From NCBI GenBank assembly GCA_902562425.1, contig CACETF010000017.1, forward strand, positions 1 through 45,594: 45,594 bases of DNA, written 5' to 3'. Source of the DNA: Porticoccaceae bacterium. GTDB lineage: Bacteria > Pseudomonadota > Gammaproteobacteria > Pseudomonadales > Porticoccaceae. Position numbers and translations under genes: made by a program. Positions 18,085 to 25,582 of this stretch are shown piece by piece. Numbering within the stretch: the stretch's first letter is position 1; every line of letters starts with the position of its first letter. The notes below the pieces were generated by a model. That model had not been told where the DNA came from and searched no databases. It saw only the letters and a list, made by a program, of their open reading frames with translations.

Positions 18085-18391
18085 TCTTACTCAGACAGCT
18101 ACTTGAGAGAAATTCATTTGGCTGTAAATAGTATTTCTTTGGTGGGGGCCAGTGCGCGAGCAGAGAGATAGCTTTAAATATATGGAAGCACTAATTACAG
18201 AGGGTTATGACGTATTTCCGGTAAATCCCAACGAGCGCGATAGTTTAATACTGGGTAGGTTATGTTACACAAGCCTTACCAAGTATAAAGTTCCAAAATA
18301 CTTTTTACTGGAGGCTATTCATAAGACTTCAACTGGAAAAGAACAGAAAATCGAGCTCAGAAAGCGCGCGTCCAAATTAATTCGTTCATAA
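18085..18391 (+). pseudogene. Frameshifted CoA-binding protein joined to acyl-CoA synthetase tail
   Basis: Two broken genes are visible. From about 18100, one frame reads LREIHLAVNSISLVGASARA, the Rossmann start of a small CoA-binding protein (usual motif IALVGASA), then stops at 18169. The next frame continues the same domain without a gap: RDSFKYMEALITEGYDVFPVNPN and LGRLCYTSL. Thus a one-base change lies around 18150-18170. Immediately after CYTSL the same frame turns into KYKVPKYFL...KTSTGKEQKIELRKRA, the C-terminal lid of an AMP-forming acyl-CoA synthetase, including the usually catalytic TGK Lys. The 79-residue open frame starting at 18152 is therefore a chimera of two remnants, formed by deletion. 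No function is expected. Confidence 0.75.
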
Positions 18392-18421
18392 CTCATAGTA
18401 CTAGGCTAAGATGTGGAAAGA

Positions 18422-18589
18422 ATGGCTATTAATAGCAAACGCTCAAGAAAAAATTTTTGACATATTATTCAGGTTCCTCGAGGAACCCGTGAATATGTCG
18501 CAATAAATTTTAAGTTGCCCGACAATAATGCTCAAGCATTTGACGGATGTTTTATGTTGTTTTTCAGAACAAAAAAGTCGCAGGAGTGA
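18422..18589 (+). pseudogene. Small ORF interrupted by TGA
   Basis: GGAAAGA precedes an ATG (18422) that opens MAINSKRSRKNF. A TGA follows at 18458, then the same frame reads HIIQVPRGTREYVAINFKLP and continues to a stop at 18587. The composition after the stop looks like real protein, and TGA could have been TGG (Trp). I do not recognise the family. It may also be chance reading of AT-rich DNA around the palindrome at 18459-18499. Confidence 0.3.
18459..18499. repeat. Long interrupted inverted repeat with a CTCGAG centre
   Basis: GACATATT (18459-18466) pairs with AATATGTC (18492-18499). Inside, GGTTCCTCGAGGAACC (18472-18487) is a perfect 16-base palindrome. The segments between (ATTCA and CGTG) do not pair. 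No T-run follows, so it is not a normal terminator. It could be a mobile-element end, a protein site or the scar of a rearrangement. Confidence 0.5.
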
Positions 18590-18688
18590 ATGCATATCAT
18601 TATTCTTAGGAGCATCCTTCTGCCGATTATTTGGTTGGATCTAATGTTCAATTAAAGCACTAAAATACAGCTTATTACCAAGGTTAGG

Positions 18689-18850
18689 GTAAATAAAAAA
18701 CTTTGGACAATTTGGAAACACGCATTAGGAAAATATAGTGCAAAAGATATTACAGATCATGAAGATCCATTAGCTTGTATTAGCACCGCGATGTTATTGA
18801 TTACTCTTGTTTGTGCTTTCGTTATCATGGCAAATATATTATTTAACTGA
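18689..18850 (+). CDS. Small membrane protein with no canonical start
   Basis: The frame encodes about 53 residues: a basic, Trp-containing N-terminus (NKKLWTIWKHALGKYS), a short acidic part (DITDHEDPLA) and one strong transmembrane segment (STAMLLITLVCAFVIMANIL). It is open from 18656 but contains no ATG, GTG or TTG before an internal ATG at 18791, which lies at the start of the membrane segment. A GTA codon (18689) sits where a GTG start would be expected, 5 nt after AAGG. I read this as a real small protein gene that uses a rare start or has lost it. No family is recognised. Confidence 0.4.
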   Translation, partial: VNKKLWTIWKHALGKYSAKDITDHEDPLACISTAMLLITLVCAFVIMANILFN

Positions 18851-18996
18851 TTTGACTTTGGGCTTGGATAAAAATTAAACGATTCTTAAAAACAGATGCT
18901 TTAGAGAACTTTGGTTTTGGTACACAAATCCGCAGATCCCCGTTCTTCGAAGCTACTGTCCGTCACGGTGCTACCGGATTCTCGGTATATAATCAT

Positions 18997-20070
18997 ATGT
19001 ACATCCCCAGAGATTTCGGTGATCCAGAAAAAAACTTCTGGAACCTAATAGGTAGTGCTACGTTGAGCGATGTTTCGGTTCAGCGTCAAGTGGAGATAAC
19101 CGGCAGAGACGCGCATACTTTTACGCAGCTCTTAACACCAAGAAATTTATCGAACATCGCAATAGGTCAGTGTAAATATGTACTCATAACAGACGAACAA
19201 GGCGGTATTCTTAATGATCCAGTATTACTTCGTCTGGAGGAGAATCGCTTTTGGTTGTCGATTGCAGATAGCGATATTTTGTTGTGGGCAAAGGGAGTGG
19301 CAATTAATTCAGGATTAGAGGTAAAAATTACAGAACCCGACGTCTCTCCTCTTCAGCTTCAGGGACCAAAATCTGGCGAGATAATTCACAAGCTGTTTGG
19401 GGATCGCGCACGTTCGCTTGATTATTATTGGCATGATCATTTTAGTCTGGAAGACATGTCGGTAGTGGTCTCAAGAACGGGCTGGTCTAATGAGCTTGGG
19501 TACGAAATCTATCTAAAAGATGGTAACAGAGGGACCGATCTCTGGGAGGCAATTATGCTAGCCGGACAAGAGTTTGGTCTCAAACCCGGCCACACCAGTA
19601 CAATTCGACGTATTGAGGCTGGAATGCTCTCGTACCATGCAGATATGGATTCAACAACTAATCCGTTCGAGCTAGGACTGGATCGTCTGGTTGACCTTGA
19701 AATGGAGGCAAAATTCATCGGCAAAGATGCACTAAAAAAAATAAGAAGCAAGGGAATAGAACGTAAACAGATTGGGATAGAAATCACCGGTGGACAGTTG
19801 GCGCGTCCAAATACTCAAATCTGGAGGTTGTATGCGGGGGGTGTGGAAGTAGGAAAAATAACTTCTGCCGTCTATTCTCCTCGCTTAAAAAAGAATATTG
19901 CATTAGGAATGGTGTCAGTCAAATTCAGTATGTTAGGGACCGAGCTTAACATAGTAACAGAGAGGGGTGTCCGTCACGGAGTTGTCGTTCACAAGCCGTT
20001 CTTCGATCCTCAAAAACAAATACCTAATCAATCTAATGCGGCGACAGCCAATGTTCCCAGCCTTGATTAG
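18997..20070 (+). CDS. GcvT-family protein resembling DMSP demethylase
   Basis: A tetrahydrofolate-dependent aminomethyl/methyltransferase fold of the GcvT family. Stretches such as VQRQVEITGRDAH, LLTPRNLSNIAIGQCKY, FWLSIADSDILLWAKG, EPDVSPLQLQGPKSG and the C-terminal SAVYSPRLKKNIALGMV fit the DmdA branch better than glycine-cleavage GcvT. The DmdA reaction moves a methyl group from dimethylsulfoniopropionate to tetrahydrofolate; related paralogues of unknown substrate are common, so I do not assign dmdA. The first canonical start is ATG 18997. However, the same frame upstream encodes NFGFGTQIRRSPFFEAT and VYNH, which belong to the conserved N-terminus of this branch (from about 18907). That extension, open back to 18856, has no ATG, GTG or TTG. 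The gene therefore uses ATT/ATA, or its start was lost; an out-of-frame ATG at 18896 suggests a one-base deletion. Confidence 0.8.
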   Translation: MYIPRDFGDPEKNFWNLIGSATLSDVSVQRQVEITGRDAHTFTQLLTPRNLSNIAIGQCKYVLITDEQGGILNDPVLLRLEENRFWLSIADSDILLWAKGVAINSGLEVKITEPDVSPLQLQGPKSGEIIHKLFGDRARSLDYYWHDHFSLEDMSVVVSRTGWSNELGYEIYLKDGNRGTDLWEAIMLAGQEFGLKPGHTSTIRRIEAGMLSYHADMDSTTNPFELGLDRLVDLEMEAKFIGKDALKKIRSKGIERKQIGIEITGGQLARPNTQIWRLYAGGVEVGKITSAVYSPRLKKNIALGMVSVKFSMLGTELNIVTERGVRHGVVVHKPFFDPQKQIPNQSNAATANVPSLD

Positions 20071-20071
20071 G

Positions 20072-20221
20072 CTATTGAAGAGCTTCTACCATACCGGAGT
20101 TTGCAACATGATGTTTAGAAATTTCGCCTATTTTGATACGCCTTGATGATTCAATTTCTCGACCAGTAGAGAGATCATTATCTGCAAGCGCTCTTTTCTG
20201 GGCATTGTAAACACAATTCAT
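20072..20221 (-). CDS. Possible small hypothetical protein
   Basis: A 49-residue frame (MNCVYNAQKRALADND, then a charged middle and HHVANSGMVEALQ) fills most of the gap between the DmdA-like gene and the SPFH gene, on the opposite strand. Composition is protein-like, but there is no clear ribosome binding site. The frame is also open slightly upstream, so it may be a remnant. No family is recognised. Confidence 0.25.
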   Translation of the reverse strand: MNCVYNAQKRALADNDLSTGREIESSRRIKIGEISKHHVANSGMVEALQ

Positions 20222-20295
20222 TCCAATCTGCCCAGCAAAAGTATTATAGTGTCTTCACTATTGCATTTCTGATCTTTTAGTGGAGCGCTAATCAA

Positions 20296-21237
20296 ATGGA
20301 GATTTTGACCTCATTACCGATTTTACAGATTGTAATACTCGTTTTTATATTGGTTGTATTCAAATCTTGTATTCTCTTTGTGCCACAGAATAGAGCTTTT
20401 GTGATTGAGCGGTTTGGTCGATATCAGTCGACGAAAGAAGCGGGTCTCGGGTTTATCTTGCCGGTCATCGATAGAATTGGAGCGGATAGATCTCTCAAAG
20501 AGCAAGCCGTCGATGTGCCAAGTCAAAACGCGATAACAAAAGATAATATATCCCTCACAGTTGATGGCGTTCTTTATTTCCGTGTCCTTGACCCGGTGAA
20601 AGCAACTTATGGAGTCGATGATTATGTTTTTGCAGTAACGCAACTCGCTCAGACCACAATGCGATCCGAATTGGGAAAAATGGAGCTGGATAAGACTTTT
20701 GAAGAGAGAGATATGCTTAATACAAATATTGTCACTTCCATAAATGAGGCATCGTCACCTTGGGGAATACAAGTTCTTCGTTATGAAATAAAAGATATTG
20801 TTCCACCTAAATCGGTTATGGATGCAATGGAAGCGCAAATGAAGGCAGAAAGAGTGAAAAGGGCGCAAATCCTTGAGTCGGAGGGAGATCGTCAGGCAGC
20901 TATCAACCGCGCTCAGGGAGAACAGCAGTCCGTGGTGCTGGCGGCGGAAGCCGATAGAGATGAGCAAGTGCTGCGAGCAGAGGGTGAATCTAGGGCGATA
21001 GTAGCGGTTGCAGAGGCCAAAGCCGAAGCAATTAAAAGAATTGGAGAGGCTGCAGATACTGATATGGGTCAGAAGGCAATCCAACTTGATCTGGCGACAA
21101 AGGCAATCGAGGCAAAGCATGCGATTGCAAAGGAGTCCTCTGTCGTCTTACTACCAGACTCTGCGAGTGATGCGTCCGCGGTGGTCGCGCAAGTTATGTC
21201 AATTATTAAATCAATCAACGAAAAACAATCAGGTTAA
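20296..21237 (+). CDS. SPFH/band-7 membrane protein (paraslipin, QmcA-like)
   Basis: A 313-residue protein with one N-terminal membrane anchor (about 8-29), then the SPFH domain starting VPQNRAFVIERFGRYQST and containing VPSQNAITKDNISLTVDGVLYFRV and PPKSVMDAMEAQMKAERVKRA. A long Ala/Glu-rich coiled coil follows to about residue 260. The motifs match bacterial paraslipins such as E. coli QmcA, which oligomerise on the inner membrane and affect membrane domains and proteolysis. The NfeD gene starts 1 base after its stop, the usual conserved pairing. No role in neighbouring pathways is implied. Confidence 0.92.
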   Translation: MEILTSLPILQIVILVFILVVFKSCILFVPQNRAFVIERFGRYQSTKEAGLGFILPVIDRIGADRSLKEQAVDVPSQNAITKDNISLTVDGVLYFRVLDPVKATYGVDDYVFAVTQLAQTTMRSELGKMELDKTFEERDMLNTNIVTSINEASSPWGIQVLRYEIKDIVPPKSVMDAMEAQMKAERVKRAQILESEGDRQAAINRAQGEQQSVVLAAEADRDEQVLRAEGESRAIVAVAEAKAEAIKRIGEAADTDMGQKAIQLDLATKAIEAKHAIAKESSVVLLPDSASDASAVVAQVMSIIKSINEKQSG

Positions 21238-21238
21238 A

Positions 21239-21691
21239 ATGTTGTCCACCGATTTCTCCACAATCATCATAGTGCTCGGTGTAGTGTGTTTTATTGTTGA
21301 AGCTGTTGCTTTCGGTTTCTCCTTAGTCGTCTTGGCCTCCTTTGGCCTTTCCCTCATAGTGACTGGACTGTTGATGAATTTTGGTATCATTTCGCATTCC
21401 ATCGGGTTTGCTTTGGGTGTAATCGGGATTCTTACTGTATTTATAACCGCAGCGCTTTGGGTTCCCTTAAACCAATTAGGCAGGACAACAAGACATGAGG
21501 CGGTGAAATCGGATCTTGTGGGTCATCGCTTTACGATAGATATGGATTTGAGGGTAGGCGACAATTTGGTACATCGTTACTCTGGTGTTGATTGGATGGT
21601 TGCAAGCAGCTCTCACATCAAAGCCGGATCTATGGTAGAGGTAAAACAAGTTGAGGTTGGTATTTTATGGGTTGGTGCGGCACAGCGTTAA
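21239..21691 (+). CDS. NfeD-like membrane protein
   Basis: A 150-residue partner of the SPFH protein: three or four hydrophobic segments (VLGVVCFIVEAVAFGFSLVV, LSLIVTGLLMNFG, ALGVIGILTVFITAALWV), then a cytosolic OB-fold-like tail containing LVGHRFTIDMDLRVGDN and YSGVDWMVASSS. The frame is open further upstream (to 21008), but that part overlaps the SPFH gene and is not protein-like. The ATG at 21239, right after the SPFH stop, is the sensible start. This is a short NfeD without the protease domain found in long versions. Confidence 0.88.
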   Translation: MLSTDFSTIIIVLGVVCFIVEAVAFGFSLVVLASFGLSLIVTGLLMNFGIISHSIGFALGVIGILTVFITAALWVPLNQLGRTTRHEAVKSDLVGHRFTIDMDLRVGDNLVHRYSGVDWMVASSSHIKAGSMVEVKQVEVGILWVGAAQR

Positions 21692-21870
21692 GTCATTTTT
21701 TCCTCCCAAGTCGTGTGATTATCCTTAAAAATTACATGAATTTACTTAGGGCGTTTAAATCAAATTTTTCAACTAAGGTTTAATAAGTGTGACCGGTTCG
21801 TTTGTGGGCTCAAAGATAGCTCACCATACTATGCATTAATCAATCAATTTAGATTATGTTTTAACGAAGA

Positions 21871-23103
21871 TTATTCATGACGAAGAGCTTCGATTGGTTG
21901 CAGTTTCGAAGCCTTCAATGCTGGATAATAACCAAAAAATATCCCAATGACTGCGGAAAACAGGAAGCTAATCGCTATCACATGGTACTCAATAACCGCC
22001 GCAGTGTTTGCATAGGACTCTATAAGGAATGTTGCGCAGACAGCGCCAACTATTCCAAGAAAACCGCCGATACAGCATAGCGTTGTAGCCTCCACAAGAA
22101 ATTGGGTTAGAATATCCGAGGGTTTTGCACCAACGGCCATTCGAAGACCGATCTCACTGGTGCGTTCAGAAACTGAAACAAGCATTATATTCATGATACC
22201 GATCCCACCCACTATGAGACTGACCGCTGCCACAGCTGCGAGAAGGCTGTTAAATATCTTCTCAGACTCTGCGTTTGCAGCATAAATTTCAGACATATTT
22301 CTGACTCTGAAGGTATCGCTTTCACCCGGCGGAATCTTCATGCTTATTCTTAATGCACTAGATATGTCCGCCTCGGCTAAAACCATGTCATAACCATCGA
22401 GTATTTTTACTGCAATATAGCTCACGGACTTGGGACTATGCTTACTTACTCCAGTGATTCGTTTTCGTACAGTCTCCAGAGGCACCAGTGCTCGATCATC
22501 GTGATCGCTACCCCACATACTTTGGCCTTTTACTTTAAGGGTACCCACTACTTTTGCATTGAAATCATTAATTCGCACGATTTGTCCCAGCGCCTCCCCG
22601 GCCCCAAAAAGTTCTTCGCGAACTGTAGCCCCCAGTATCACCACCTTTGCCGCTGATCTTTGCTCTCTGTCGGTGAATTCTCGTCCCTCTAAAATATTTA
22701 AATTCCTCGCAATAAAAGCCCCGTTATCGATACCATCAATTTCTGTACGCCAGTTAATATTTCCAAAAATTATTTGGCCTTGAGATCTTAGTGAAGCGCC
22801 TGCACGATCGACTCCAGGGACATCGGTTTCGATGAATTGCTGTTCCTTCACAGATAATTTTTGAATAGTGCCACGGGCCTTTGCGACCGTGCCTTGTCGT
22901 CGGTAATTGTTCATAACTATGAATATGTTTCCTCCTAGCGAATCAAGTTGACGGTCTATTTCCCTTTGGGCACCAGCCCCAAGTGCTACCATTACAATTA
23001 CTGCTGCCACGCCAATTATTACCCCGAGCATGGTCAGTACGCTGCGCATTAAATTTATTCGAAGAGCGGTTAGTGCTATTTTGATTAATTCGATAATCCT
23101 CAT
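21871..23103 (-). CDS. MacB-type ABC exporter permease
   Basis: A 410-residue protein with the MacB/LolC-like layout. One N-terminal membrane helix (ALRINLMRSVLTMLGVIIGVAAVIVMV) is followed by a large periplasmic domain of about 240 residues and three C-terminal helices (KIFNSLLAAVAAVSLIVGGIGIMNIMLVSVSERTSEIGLR is the typical second-helix region). It works as a dimer with the ATPase encoded just upstream (9-base gap). Here ATPase and permease are separate genes, unlike the fused E. coli MacB. The MacA-like adaptor gene precedes both, so this is a mechanotransmission-type exporter of an unknown substrate (antibiotic, peptide, heme or lipid in known cases). An outer-membrane TolC is not encoded here. 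Confidence 0.9.
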   Translation of the reverse strand: MRIIELIKIALTALRINLMRSVLTMLGVIIGVAAVIVMVALGAGAQREIDRQLDSLGGNIFIVMNNYRRQGTVAKARGTIQKLSVKEQQFIETDVPGVDRAGASLRSQGQIIFGNINWRTEIDGIDNGAFIARNLNILEGREFTDREQRSAAKVVILGATVREELFGAGEALGQIVRINDFNAKVVGTLKVKGQSMWGSDHDDRALVPLETVRKRITGVSKHSPKSVSYIAVKILDGYDMVLAEADISSALRISMKIPPGESDTFRVRNMSEIYAANAESEKIFNSLLAAVAAVSLIVGGIGIMNIMLVSVSERTSEIGLRMAVGAKPSDILTQFLVEATTLCCIGGFLGIVGAVCATFLIESYANTAAVIEYHVIAISFLFSAVIGIFFGYYPALKASKLQPIEALRHE

Positions 23104-23112
23104 TTATTTAGC

Positions 23113-23868
23113 TCAATGAATTGATAGCTGCGGGGTGGCTCTGTATTTTTGTAGCTCTACTGAGGCATTTGAGGGTTCCGAGTAACCGTCGTGAATGAGA
23201 TTGCCGTCACGAAAAGTTAAACGACGTCCCGCAAAAGCTGCAATATCGGTCTCGTGAGTCACCAGGATGAGGGTGGTGCCATTGGCATTAAGCTCTTGCA
23301 GGAGTTGCATTAGGCTCAGGCCGGTTTCAGTATCGATCGCCCCAGTTGGCTCGTCAGCCATAATAACACTAGGATTATTTACCAACGCTCTCGCTATTGC
23401 GACCCGCTGCTGCTGTCCGCCCGAGAGCTGCGACGGATGATGATCCTGACGATCTAAAAGACCGACTTGAGCAAGGCAATCCTGAGCTCTCTTAATCCAC
23501 ATTGTTTTATCTACATTGGAGTAAAAAAGGGGCAACATCACATTGTCAAGCGCACTAGTTCTGGGCAACAAGAAAAATTGCTGAAATACAAATCCAATTT
23601 TAGTATTTCTCAATGTTGCCAGTTGATTTTTTGAGAATCCTATTATTCTCCTCCCCTTAAAATAGACCTCACCGCTACTTGGGCTATCCAAAAACCCAAT
23701 CATATTCATAAAGGTAGATTTTCCGGACCCTGATGGGCCCATAATAGAGACGAACTCGCCCTCATGAATTTTAACTTCTACTGACTTGAGCGCGTGTATT
23801 CTTTCCTCTCCTACATCATAGGACTTGCGAAGTTGGCAAACTTGAATTATGGGGGCTCTGTCTGGCAT
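23113..23868 (-). CDS. MacB-type ABC exporter ATPase
   Basis: A 251-residue ATPase of the LolD/MacB class. Walker A is GPSGSGKST, the Q-loop region is FVFQQFFLLPRTSALDNV, the signature is LSGGQQQRVAIARAL, Walker B is VIMADEPTGAID and the switch His lies in LVTHE. The start codon overlaps the stop of the adaptor gene by one base (TAATG), and the permease gene follows after 9 bases, so translation is probably coupled. It powers the neighbouring permease. Confidence 0.94.
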   Translation of the reverse strand: MPDRAPIIQVCQLRKSYDVGEERIHALKSVEVKIHEGEFVSIMGPSGSGKSTFMNMIGFLDSPSSGEVYFKGRRIIGFSKNQLATLRNTKIGFVFQQFFLLPRTSALDNVMLPLFYSNVDKTMWIKRAQDCLAQVGLLDRQDHHPSQLSGGQQQRVAIARALVNNPSVIMADEPTGAIDTETGLSLMQLLQELNANGTTLILVTHETDIAAFAGRRLTFRDGNLIHDGYSEPSNASVELQKYRATPQLSIH

Positions 23869-25298
23869 TATTTAAGCCTTTGCTGACGACTGACGCGGAC
23901 GATTACATCATCACCTATTTCAACGCTTTTACTGGAGATTTCGGTATACTCATCATTGGAAATCCCGGTTCTCACGGAAAAATTTATTGGTTTTCCATTT
24001 TTTAATACCCATATTTCTCCTGTTTCGCCACCATCCCGCATTTCCATCCGTTTTTTTCGCCCTAAGTTTGAAAATTTAGCGAATTGTTCCTCGGTAAGAA
24101 TAAGTTTTAGCTGATTGCGGAATTTCTGTCTTAACGAGTTGTTCCTACTGTCACCTCGCCAGTTACCGCGGTTATTGGACATCTGGCTGATCAAATCTTC
24201 TATGATAGGTTTGACGAGCAGCTTTTGCTCTTCAGATAGGTCCAATTGCTGCATCATTTCGTGAATCGGGTGTATATTTTGCCTCTCTGGAGCACCTACT
24301 GGACGGAATCGTAGTGCCGAGTTTGGAACGCGGAGAACACCTTCTTTCTTTCCTAAAACGATATCGATGTTGGCCGTCATACCTGGCAGCAAGCTGCCAT
24401 CTTGATTGGATGCAGCAATTATTACTGTGTAAGTGACAACATTTGACACTGTTTTTGATGCCTTTCGAACCTGAGAGATGTATCCTTCGTAAGTTCTTTT
24501 TGGGTGAGCATCTACTGTGAAACGGACTTTTAGGCCTCCCTCTAGTTTTCCTATGTCGGCTTCGTCAATATCTGCCTCAATCTGCATTTGTTCGAGGTCC
24601 TGAGCGATCATAAATAAGATGGGAGCCGAGAAGCTAGCTGCGACGGTCTGTCCGATATCTACACGGCGATCAATCACAATTCCTGATACTGGGGAGCGAA
24701 TATCAGTCCTCTCTAGGTCAAGGTTTACTTGCTCTAGCTGCGCCTCCCGCTGAAGAATATTTGCTTTAGATGCTTCGATCTGGGCAATACGTAGCGATTT
24801 ATCTGCCTCGGCAATTGCGAGCGCTGCATCACTTTCATCAAGATTTGACCTGCTAATTAGGCCACGGCTGAATAATTCTTTCTGACGTCTATGGCTTTGT
24901 CTGGCTAATTGAAATTGAGCAACTGATTTTGTATGCGATGCAATTTGCTGCTGAAGATTTGCTTTAGCCATAGCCAGATCAGCATTTGTTTGCCTTAGTC
25001 TTGCCAGAAGGGTTCGATTGTCAAGCCGGGCAATGAGTTGACCTTTTTTAACGGTCGAGTTGAAGTCTACCAAGAGCTCGTTGATAACGCCGGAAAGCTC
25101 AGATCCAACGTCAACTGTGACTACAGGGCTTATCGCTCCAGCAGCACTCACAAGACTCTCGATGTCGCCTTTGCTAAGTGAATAAGTTTGATAGGACATT
25201 TGTGAATCAAATTCTTCGGATCTCAGTAAATAGTATCCACCGAAGACCAAGATTGCCGATGAAGAAAGTACCATTAATAGTCTATTCAAAATATACAC
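23868..25298 (-). CDS. MacA-like periplasmic adaptor with Spy/CpxP-like insert
   Basis: A 476-residue membrane-fusion protein. It has an N-terminal anchor (LLMVLSSSAILVFGGYYLL), the split lipoyl/barrel-sandwich halves (VDVGSELSGVINELLVDFNS and TDIRSPVSGIVIDRRVDIGQ) around a long helical hairpin, then the β-barrel and membrane-proximal domains. From about residue 340 to 415, between RVPNSALRF and GEIWVLKNGKP, lies an extra helical piece: QQLDLSEEQKLLVKPIIEDL ... LRQKFRNQLKLILTEEQFAKF. This resembles the LTxxQ-type helices of Spy/CpxP periplasmic chaperones. It should link the inner-membrane MacB-like pair to a TolC-like channel; the insert may sense or protect misfolded envelope protein. First gene of the minus-strand operon. 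Confidence 0.88.
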   Translation of the reverse strand: MYILNRLLMVLSSSAILVFGGYYLLRSEEFDSQMSYQTYSLSKGDIESLVSAAGAISPVVTVDVGSELSGVINELLVDFNSTVKKGQLIARLDNRTLLARLRQTNADLAMAKANLQQQIASHTKSVAQFQLARQSHRRQKELFSRGLISRSNLDESDAALAIAEADKSLRIAQIEASKANILQREAQLEQVNLDLERTDIRSPVSGIVIDRRVDIGQTVAASFSAPILFMIAQDLEQMQIEADIDEADIGKLEGGLKVRFTVDAHPKRTYEGYISQVRKASKTVSNVVTYTVIIAASNQDGSLLPGMTANIDIVLGKKEGVLRVPNSALRFRPVGAPERQNIHPIHEMMQQLDLSEEQKLLVKPIIEDLISQMSNNRGNWRGDSRNNSLRQKFRNQLKLILTEEQFAKFSNLGRKKRMEMRDGGETGEIWVLKNGKPINFSVRTGISNDEYTEISSKSVEIGDDVIVRVSRQQRLK

Positions 25299-25582
25299 GC
25301 TTTAAAGGGTTCTGCTTGTAATTATGACATACTTGTAAAGGTTACGCTTTTTGTCTGAGTGATTAAATTACCTTCAAAATAAAAGTTCGATAAGTCAGGT
25401 CAAGTTTTTATGAAGTACAAAAAGCAAAATATCAAAAGCGCTTATGTCGTTCGGTAAGCCCTTTTGCATTAAACAAATCAAACATCATAGAGTCCTGTTC
25501 CCAGTCAAATTATTATATATCGAATAAACAAAACTATGGCCATCACCGTATAATAGGTAATAAATTTTTAATTGGAGGCCTT

